The position numbers were made by a program, and so were the translations under genes. Below the pieces are notes generated by a model. It had not been told where the DNA came from and did not search any database. It saw only the letters and a list, made by a program, of their open reading frames with translations. Of a stretch of DNA of 5,799 nucleotides, positions 1-5,799 are shown one piece after another; position 1 is the stretch's first letter; the number at the start of each line of letters is the position of its first letter. The stretch comes from Solirubrobacterales bacterium. GTDB taxonomy: Bacteria; Actinomycetota; Thermoleophilia; Solirubrobacterales; Solirubrobacteraceae. The stretch spans positions 1 through 5,799 of the forward strand of contig JACDAP010000151.1 of assembly GCA_013695395.1 (NCBI GenBank), given 5' to 3'.

Positions 1-65
1 CCCCGGCACCGTCTGGGACCTCGGGCGGCAGCGGCGCCGGCTGCCTGCCACTGGGCTGCGGCTGA
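1..65 (+). CDS. C-terminal end of an unidentified rightward gene (partial)
   Basis: One plus-strand frame, beginning at base 3 and stopping at TGA 63-65, reads PAPSGTSGGSGAGCLPLGCG. It is rich in Gly/Ser/Pro with two Cys near the end, like the low-complexity tail of an exported or surface protein. Seventeen of its 20 codons end in G or C, as in the confirmed genes here. The rest of the gene lies to the left, so no function can be given. The other plus frames are Arg-rich and look like shadows. It would converge on pckG, which fits the hairpin between them. The evidence is short and could be chance. Confidence 0.35.
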   Translation, partial: PAPSGTSGGSGAGCLPLGCG

Positions 66-112
66 GACGAGGAGGTCAAGCGGCTCGCGTGCCGGAAGGG
101 GGCGCACGGCGC

Positions 113-159
113 CGGCGTGTTCCCCAAGTGCGGATATGGACGACTTGAGGAACACGCCG
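113..159 (-). terminator. Strong hairpin after pckG, probable transcription terminator
   Basis: Bases 113-129 and 143-159 are inverted repeats, 16 of 17 positions complementary, around a 13-base loop (130-142). The single mismatch is C124 against A148. In minus-strand RNA it becomes a G-U wobble, so the pckG transcript can form an unbroken 17-bp stem, whereas plus-strand RNA carries a C-A mismatch. The hairpin starts 57 bases past the pckG stop. No U tract follows, so it is a U-less terminator or a 3'-end stabiliser rather than a textbook intrinsic terminator. A smaller 5-bp stem (197-201 with 205-209) lies closer to the stop. Confidence 0.6.
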
Positions 160-216
160 ACCGCGATCGGGTTGCCGGCGACGTCAGTCGACGCGGCGAC
201 CGACGGTCGGGAACCG

Positions 217-2019
<1,803 letters not shown>

Positions 2020-2060
2020 CGCGGGCAGTCGACCTCACAGGGTGATTCGGAAGGGGATCG

Positions 2061-2075
2061 GCGGCATTCTGCCGC
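2061..2075. promoter_or_regulatory. Perfect dyad in the pckG / Crp-Fnr intergenic region
   Basis: GCGGCA-TTC-TGCCGC is a perfect 6-bp inverted repeat around 3 bases, 41 bp upstream of the pckG start and 71 bp upstream of the regulator start. It could be an operator for either divergent gene or a small hairpin in the pckG leader. A second small dyad, TCAC-AGG-GTGA (2035-2045), lies nearer pckG. Neither matches the classical CRP (TGTGA-N6-TCACA) or FNR (TTGAT-N4-ATCAA) layout. I found no convincing -35/-10 pair for pckG itself. Assignment as an operator is inference. Confidence 0.3.
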
Positions 2076-2134
2076 ACCCGGCCTCACGTTGCGCGCTCCC
2101 CCCGGCCCGATGCGAGCGTTTCTGGGTCCGCGGG

Positions 2135-2140
2135 TAGAGT
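2135..2140 (+). promoter_or_regulatory. -10 box (TAGAGT) for a leaderless Crp/Fnr transcript
   Basis: TAGAGT matches the actinobacterial TANNNT -10 consensus and ends 6 bases before the GTG start at 2147. Transcription would therefore begin at or next to the start codon. No purine-rich Shine-Dalgarno stretch precedes the GTG, which fits a leaderless mRNA. No good -35 hexamer is seen, which is common for such promoters. Confidence 0.5.
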
Positions 2141-2146
2141 TCAGTT

Positions 2147-3133
2147 GTGTCCTCCCCGGCCCACACCAGCCCCCGGAGCATCGCACGCGAGGGCGGAGAG
2201 CGTCCGCTCCTGGAGCTCGCCCCCGACCTCGTCCAGGACCTCGACGAGGGTGCGCGACGCGACGCCGGAGCGACCCCGGTGCAGACCGTCGCGCTCGAGC
2301 GGGGACCCTGGTCCCCGACCGAGCTCTTCGCGTACATCGAGCAGCCGCTGGGGCTGCTCGTTGCCGAGGGGCTGATCGTCCGCGACACCCTGCTCGCCGA
2401 TTCGACCTCCTCCGATCTCGTCGGCCCCGGCGACGTGGCCGCCTTCGGGGCGGCCGGGACCGCGCTCGTTCCGGCCGAGATCCGCTGGGCGGCGAGCGTT
2501 CCCTCCCGCGTCGCGGTCCTCGACATGGAGCTGCTCCGCCGGCTCGAGACGTGGCCCGGCGTCACCGCGCGGCTCCTCGCCCGCGCCGCCCAGCAGACCT
2601 CCGAGCTCGCCGTGCAGCGCGCCTACTCCCAGCTGCCCCGGGTCGACCTGCGCCTGCTCGCGCTCTTCTGGCACATGGCGGAGCGCTGGGGGCGGGTCGG
2701 GTCGGACGGGATCGTGGTGCGGATCGCCCTCACGCACGAGGCGCTCGGCCGCATGGTCGGCGCCCGACGACCGACCGTCTCGCTCGCGCTCAAGGAGCTC
2801 GCCCGCACCGGGACGATCGTCCGGCGCTCCGACGGGAGCTGGCTGCTCCGGCAGGACGGCCTCGGCCGCCTGCGTCCGACCGATGTCCCCTGGGAGCCGC
2901 CGGAGGCCACGCTGGTCCCGTCGGTCGCCGCCGCACCGGACGCGCCCGCCGCCACCGACCGGGAGGATCAGCCCGCGCTTCGCGCTCGGCTCGAGGAGCT
3001 CGGCCGCGACCACCTGGAGCGAGAGCGACGGGTGCGCGAGGTGCTCGCCCGCTGCGCTGCCACGCGCGAACAGCTCATCGAGGCGCGGGAACGTCGGGCG
3101 TCGCGGCTGCGTCGCTCCTCGTCGCGTCGATGA
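2147..3133 (+). CDS. Crp/Fnr-family transcriptional regulator with C-terminal charged extension
   Basis: Predicted cytosolic DNA-binding regulator of 328 residues, longer than typical Crp/Fnr proteins. In order: a degenerate cyclic-nucleotide-binding-like sensor (about 20-130, with LGLLVAEGLIVRD at 68-80 and LVGPGDV at 91-97); a connecting dimerisation helix (about 135-165); and a winged helix-turn-helix (about 165-240) with LTHEALGRMVGARRPTVSLA (195-214), recognition helix from about 207 and wing TGTIVRRSDGSWLL. The cAMP phosphate-binding cassette (R-x-S-A) is absent and there is no Fnr-type Cys cluster, so the signal is unknown. Residues 241-328 are an added tail: Pro/Ala-rich linker, then a highly charged helix (about 275-328) ending in an Arg/Ser-rich stretch. 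The start is GTG 2147, supported by the -10 box 6 bases upstream. Being divergent from pckG makes that gene a possible target; this is inference. The family call is firm. Confidence 0.9.
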   Translation: MSSPAHTSPRSIAREGGERPLLELAPDLVQDLDEGARRDAGATPVQTVALERGPWSPTELFAYIEQPLGLLVAEGLIVRDTLLADSTSSDLVGPGDVAAFGAAGTALVPAEIRWAASVPSRVAVLDMELLRRLETWPGVTARLLARAAQQTSELAVQRAYSQLPRVDLRLLALFWHMAERWGRVGSDGIVVRIALTHEALGRMVGARRPTVSLALKELARTGTIVRRSDGSWLLRQDGLGRLRPTDVPWEPPEATLVPSVAAAPDAPAATDREDQPALRARLEELGRDHLERERRVREVLARCAATREQLIEARERRASRLRRSSSRR

Positions 3134-3163
3134 GAGAGCTGGCCGCCGACCCGGTCGAGCTCG

Positions 3164-4579
3164 TCAGCGCTGTTGCAGCTCGCCGTTGATCGTCTCGAGC
3201 TCCTCGTTGGTCGACTGGAGCTCCTCGTTCGTGGTCTCGAGCTCCTCGTTGGTCGACTGGAGCTCCTCGTTCGTGGTCTCGAGCTCCTCGACCGTCGACT
3301 GCAGCTCCTCGTAGGCGTTCTCGAGCTCCGTCTTGGAGCTCTCGAGCTCGGCCCTTAGCTGCTGGTGGAGGGTCACGTCCGCGAACGCGATCGCGGCGCC
3401 GCCGGTCTCGTCCTCCCGCGAGACGGGGGTGACCGAGACGTCGAGGGTGCGGCGCTCGCCGGAGGGCATGACATGGGTGACGAGACCCAGCCCGACGCTG
3501 CGACGCTCGGTCGCCGCCAGCTCGAGGTTCGAGCGCAGGTCGGCGGGCCGGTAGGAGAGCTCGAGGTCGCGGAGAGGCCGGCCGAGATCGGCGGGGGCGA
3601 GGCCGAAGAGCGTGCGCGCCTGACGGTTGATCGCGATCACGTGGTCGCGGTCGTCGAGGACGACCTGGGCGACCGGGGCGGAGTCGAAGGCCAGGTCGCG
3701 GATCGCCGCGCCCTCCCCGAGCTGAACGGCGGGGCCCGAGGCCGGGGGGGCCTCGCTGATCCGCTCGCCTCCGTTCGGGACGGGCCGGAAGAGACGGCGC
3801 TTGAGGTCGCCCGCGACGAACAGATCGGAGTGCGTGATGAGCATCTCCGACTTCCCAAGCAGCAGGACGCCGTGCGAGGCCAGGCCGAAGTGCAGCCGCT
3901 TCAGGATGCGCGCCTGGGTCTCGGCGTTGAAGTACATGAGGGTGTTGCGGCAGGTGAGCAGGTCGATGCGCGAGATCGGCGCGTCCTGGACGAGATCGTT
4001 GCGGCCGAAGATCACGACCCGGCGCACGTCCTTCCGGACCACGTGGGAGCGGTCCTGGTGGACGAAGTAGCGCTCGAGCAGCTCGGGTGGCACACCCTGG
4101 ACCTGCTCGTCGGTGTAGACGGCGGCCCGCGCCTCGGTCAGCGCCTCGTCGTCGACGTCGGTCGCGTAGATCTTCACGCGTGCCTGGAACTGCTCGAGGC
4201 CGAGGGCCTCGGCCAGCAGCATGGCCACCGTGTACGGCTCCTGGCCGGAGGAGCAGCCGGCGCTCCACACCCGGATCGGCTCGTCCGGTCCAAGCACTCC
4301 CAGCAGCGCCGGGATCACCTCGTCACGGACGTGCTCCCAGACCTGGGGGTCGCGGAAGAAGCTCGTCACGTTGATGAGGATGGTGTTGAAGAGGTGCGCG
4401 AACTCGTCGGGGTCGAGCTCCAGGTGGTCGCGGTAGACGAGGTGGTCCTCCATCCCCACCTGCGCCATCCGCTTGGCGATGCGGCGCTCGAGCGTCGTGC
4501 GCTTGTACCCGGTGAAGTCGAAGCCGCGGGAGATCTTCAGGTGCTCCAGCAGCGAGTCGATCGGGGAGACGTCGGGCAT
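3164..4579 (-). CDS. cheR: CheR-type methyltransferase with PAS domain and C-terminal coiled coil
   Basis: SAM-dependent protein-glutamate methyltransferase of the chemosensory type, 471 residues. The N-terminal CheR domain (15-39, [19 protein letters not shown]) is followed by TSFFRD (72-77), SAM motif [17 protein letters not shown] (104-120), ATDVDDEAL (139-147), [11 protein letters not shown] (207-217) and LLLGKSE (239-245). A PAS domain spans about 293-405, and a heptad coiled coil of [13 protein letters not shown] units spans about 406-468. There are no signal peptide or membrane segments. The start ATG 4579 lies 11 bp after the cheB stop, so translation is probably coupled; TTG 4588 is an alternative. 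The open frame runs further upstream only as a cheB shadow. In relatives known as CheB/CheR fusions, further PAS or kinase domains follow the coil. Here it stops at ELQQR, and a shifted frame continues the heptads. The methylation target is unknown; no chemoreceptor is in view. Confidence 0.92.
   Translation of the reverse strand: MPDVSPIDSLLEHLKISRGFDFTGYKRTTLERRIAKRMAQVGMEDHLVYRDHLELDPDEFAHLFNTILINVTSFFRDPQVWEHVRDEVIPALLGVLGPDEPIRVWSAGCSSGQEPYTVAMLLAEALGLEQFQARVKIYATDVDDEALTEARAAVYTDEQVQGVPPELLERYFVHQDRSHVVRKDVRRVVIFGRNDLVQDAPISRIDLLTCRNTLMYFNAETQARILKRLHFGLASHGVLLLGKSEMLITHSDLFVAGDLKRRLFRPVPNGGERISEAPPASGPAVQLGEGAAIRDLAFDSAPVAQVVLDDRDHVIAINRQARTLFGLAPADLGRPLRDLELSYRPADLRSNLELAATERRSVGLGLVTHVMPSGERRTLDVSVTPVSREDETGGAAIAFADVTLHQQLRAELESSKTELENAYEELQSTVEELETTNEELQSTNEELETTNEELQSTNEELETINGELQQR
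3192..3317. repeat. 42-bp tandem repeat encoding the CheR coiled coil
   Basis: Three tandem 42-bp units lie at 3192-3233, 3234-3275 and 3276-3317. The first two are identical at all 42 positions; the third differs at 7. Each unit holds two related 21-bp halves, i.e. two heptads of the NEELQST / NEELETT type on the minus strand. The reading frame is kept. Identity at silent positions suggests recent duplication or gene conversion, so copy number may vary between strains. Confidence 0.9.
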
Positions 4580-4590
4580 CGGGGGCAAAC

Positions 4591-5178
4591 TTACCGACGG
4601 GCCCAAGCGGCGAGCTGCGCGCTCAGCTCGGTGAGGGGAAGGACCGCGTCGGGGGCCCCGGCGGCGATCGCGTGCTCGGGCATGGCGGCGTAGAGCGCCT
4701 GCGCCGGATCCTGGACCAAGCTGCGCCCTCCGGCCTCTCGGATCGCGCTGAGCCCCTCCGCGCCGTCGTGGCCGGTGCCGCTCAGGACGACGCCGACGGC
4801 CCCGGGGCCGAAGGTGGCGGCGGCGCTGCGCATGGTCGGGTCGATCGCCGGGCGCAGGCCGTGCTCCTTTGGCCCGGTGTCGAGGAGGAGGCCGTCCGAG
4901 CTGATCAGCAGGTGCCGGTCGACGGGGGCGACGTGGACCCCCGCTCCCGGCCACGCTCCGTGGACGGCGACACGAGCTTCGAGCGGGCCGGCGCGATCGA
5001 GGATCGCCGGGAGCATGCTCCGCCCCCGGGCGGAGAGGTGAAGGACGACGAGCACCGGGCAGGCGAGCGTGACGGGGAGCATCGCGACCAGCTCCTTCAA
5101 GGCCTCCACCCCGCCCGCCGAGGCGCCGATCACCACCAGCTCGGCCGGGGGCCCGCGGGTCGTGGCTGCGTCTGGCAC
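4591..5178 (-). CDS. cheB: CheB-type protein-glutamate methylesterase, catalytic domain only
   Basis: Hydrolyses methyl-glutamate (and in many members deamidates Gln) on chemoreceptor-like proteins, opposing CheR. The 195-residue protein is only the C-terminal catalytic domain of classical CheB. The triad is visible: Ser20 in VIGASAGGVEAL, His47 in VVLHLSARGRS, Asp138 in LSGTGHDGAEG, with spacings close to the enteric CheB triad. Also family-like are the glycine-rich VHVAPVDRHL (81-90) and PTMRSAAATFG (114-124). The N-terminal response-regulator receiver is missing, so CheA-type phosphorylation control is not possible through this chain. The start is GTG 5178, just before the first conserved strand; no Shine-Dalgarno precedes it, and a TAGCTT -10-like box lies 9 bases upstream. 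It is followed after 11 bp by cheR, very likely one operon. Confidence 0.95.
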   Translation of the reverse strand: MPDAATTRGPPAELVVIGASAGGVEALKELVAMLPVTLACPVLVVLHLSARGRSMLPAILDRAGPLEARVAVHGAWPGAGVHVAPVDRHLLISSDGLLLDTGPKEHGLRPAIDPTMRSAAATFGPGAVGVVLSGTGHDGAEGLSAIREAGGRSLVQDPAQALYAAMPEHAIAAGAPDAVLPLTELSAQLAAWARR

Positions 5179-5187
5179 CGTACGTGC

Positions 5188-5193
5188 AAGCTA
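5188..5193 (-). promoter_or_regulatory. Possible -10 box (TAGCTT) for cheB-cheR
   Basis: Reading leftward, TAGCTT fits TANNNT and sits 9 bases before the cheB GTG, so the transcript would have almost no leader, consistent with the lack of an RBS. The expected -35 and spacer region is occupied by the 5194-5217 palindrome, and no -35 consensus is seen. A promoter here would make cheB-cheR a unit separate from the MaoC gene. Confidence 0.3.
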
Positions 5194-5217
5194 CCCGTGT
5201 GGGCGGGCCCACACGGG
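5194..5217. promoter_or_regulatory. 24-bp perfect palindromic hairpin between the MaoC gene and cheB
   Basis: CCCGTGTGGGC and GCCCACACGGG are perfect inverted repeats separated by two bases; in RNA this is a 10-bp stem with a 4-base loop. It starts 20 bases after the MaoC stop and ends 15 bases before the cheB GTG. With no U tract after it, it may be a U-less terminator of the MaoC gene, a hairpin limiting read-through into cheB, or a double-stranded operator overlapping the cheB promoter. The symmetry is directly seen; the role is inference. Confidence 0.55.
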
Positions 5218-5237
5218 AAGCGATGCGGCAGCGGCAC

Positions 5238-5753
5238 TCAGGCGGCGGTGCCGACGTCCTTGCGCGGGACCAGCACGAGGCGCTTGAACTCGGCCACCAG
5301 CACACCGTCCTGGTTGTAGACGCGGGTGTGGACGGTGACCGTGCCGCGGTCGGGCTTGGTCTTCGACTCGCGCTTCTCGAGGACCTCGGTCTCGACGAAC
5401 AGCGTGTCGCCGTGGAAGACGGGCGCCGGGTGGCTCAGCTCGCTCGTGGAGAGGTTGGCGATCGCCTTGCCCGAGACGTCGGAGACGCTCATGCCGAGGG
5501 CCAGCGAGTAGACGAGCGGGCCGACGACGACGTTGCGCTTCTGCTGGGACTTCGCCGCGTACACGTCGTTGAGGTGCAGCGGGTGGTGGTTCATCGTGAT
5601 CAGGCAGAAGAGGTGATCGTCGGACTCGGTGACGGTCTTGGCGGGCCAGTGCTTGTAGACGTCGCCGACCTCGAACTCCTCGAGGTAGCGGCCGTAGGGG
5701 TGGCCGCCGGAGGCCTCGCGTTCGCGCTGATCGGTCGTGAATTCTGAGCTCAT
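5238..5753 (-). CDS. MaoC-family (R)-hydratase-like protein
   Basis: Predicted soluble hot-dog-fold acyl-CoA hydratase/dehydratase of 171 residues. Visible are GRYLEEFEVGD (21-31), the entry typical of MaoC domains; the hydratase signature region TMNHHPLHLNDVYA (53-66); GPLVYSLALGMSVSD (78-92); and PAPVFHGDTLFVETEVLEKR (109-128), which resembles MaoC proteins found beside CoA-ester lyases and CoA-transferases. In the classical signature (D-x-N-P-x-H) the catalytic Asp aligns with Asn55 and the His with His60, so Asp is replaced; I believe TMN-x-HPLH is a subfamily trait, from memory. The substrate is unknown; branched or C4-C5 acyl-CoA acids are possible. The start ATG 5753 has a weak AGG 6 bases upstream; no other start is in frame in the window. 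It is separated from cheB by 59 bp with a hairpin, so it probably belongs with genes off the right edge. Confidence 0.88.
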   Translation of the reverse strand: MSSEFTTDQREREASGGHPYGRYLEEFEVGDVYKHWPAKTVTESDDHLFCLITMNHHPLHLNDVYAAKSQQKRNVVVGPLVYSLALGMSVSDVSGKAIANLSTSELSHPAPVFHGDTLFVETEVLEKRESKTKPDRGTVTVHTRVYNQDGVLVAEFKRLVLVPRKDVGTAA

Positions 5754-5760
5754 ATGCGAC

Positions 5761-5799
5761 CTAGGATGCCGCTTCCTCTCCTGTGGAGGTATGCACGTC
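5761..5799 (-). CDS. Possible C-terminus of a leftward upstream gene (partial, doubtful)
   Basis: Upstream of the MaoC gene, one minus frame reads DVHTSTGEEAAS and stops at TAG 5763-5761, leaving 7 bp before the MaoC ATG. This spacing would suit a co-transcribed neighbour. A second frame stays open to a TGA overlapping the MaoC ATG (ATGA). Neither has the strong G/C third-position bias of the real genes, so the 46 bases may instead be a leader or promoter. A purine-rich GGAGAGGAAG occurs here but is about 18 bases from the ATG, too far for a normal RBS. Confidence 0.2.
   Translation of the reverse strand, partial: DVHTSTGEEAAS

Noticed and set aside
2141..3013. Minus-strand open frame antisense to the Crp/Fnr gene (290 codons).
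   Set aside because: No domain; the opposite strand encodes a clear helix-turn-helix protein.
3134..3163. Looked for a shared terminator between the converging Crp/Fnr and cheR genes.
   Set aside because: Only very short inverted repeats are present; no convincing stem or T tract in the 30 bp.
3192..3317. Regular repeats considered as a CRISPR array.
   Set aside because: Units are contiguous with no unique spacers and are in-frame heptads of the CheR coiled coil.
3365..4693. Long plus-strand open frame opposite cheR (442 codons).
   Set aside because: Antisense to well-defined CheR and PAS motifs, Val/Glu/Asp/Leu low-complexity product; a shadow.
3164..5178. Considered a full chemotaxis operon or a CheB-CheR-histidine kinase fusion.
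   Set aside because: No CheA, CheW, CheY, receptor, kinase or receiver domain occurs in the window, and the two genes are in different frames separated by a stop.
4580..5305. Extension of the CheR reading frame upstream to an ATG near 5305 (713 residues in all).
   Set aside because: The added part is Arg/Pro-rich and out of frame with cheB, whose catalytic triad is intact there. CheR starts properly at ATG 4579.

Overview
The window is visibly GC-rich (around 70 % by eye), with G/C strongly preferred at third codon positions. It carries a GTP-type PEP carboxykinase, a Crp/Fnr regulator that appears leaderless, and CheB and CheR-PAS proteins of a type I associate with soil Actinomycetota. Thermoleophilia (Solirubrobacterales-like) is my best guess for the source. 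This is an inference from composition and family resemblance; there is no rRNA or other marker gene here.

Layout, left to right. Bases 1-65 probably hold the last codons of a rightward gene ending in a Gly/Ser-rich tail. Bases 66-216 are non-coding and contain a 17-bp hairpin that suits the end of the leftward pckG transcript. pckG (217-2019, minus) encodes a complete 600-residue PEP carboxykinase. It is divergent from a Crp/Fnr-type regulator (2147-3133, plus), with 127 bp between them. That gap holds a TAGAGT -10 box placed for leaderless transcription and a short perfect dyad. The regulator converges, with a 30-bp gap, on a leftward signalling pair: cheB (4591-5178), a methylesterase domain without a receiver, then cheR (3164-4579), a methyltransferase-PAS-coiled-coil protein that follows after 11 bp. 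Upstream of cheB, beyond a 24-bp hairpin palindrome, is a MaoC-fold hydratase gene (5238-5753, minus). The last 46 bases may hold the end of another leftward gene.

Three functional units can be proposed. The first is gluconeogenic/anaplerotic PckG with an adjacent regulator that may control it. The second is an orphan CheB/CheR pair with no CheA, CheW, CheY or chemoreceptor in view, resembling a split form of the CheB-CheR-PAS fusion proteins. The third is an acyl-CoA hydratase-like protein whose partners lie outside the window.

The most interesting details are these. The P-loop cysteine that is diagnostic of GTP-PEPCKs is a threonine. The CheR coiled coil is encoded by nucleotide-identical 42-bp repeats and ends at what looks like a 2-nt frameshift. 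The MaoC protein has Asn where the classical catalytic Asp sits. No clearly new multi-gene system is visible; the CheB/CheR pair is the closest candidate.
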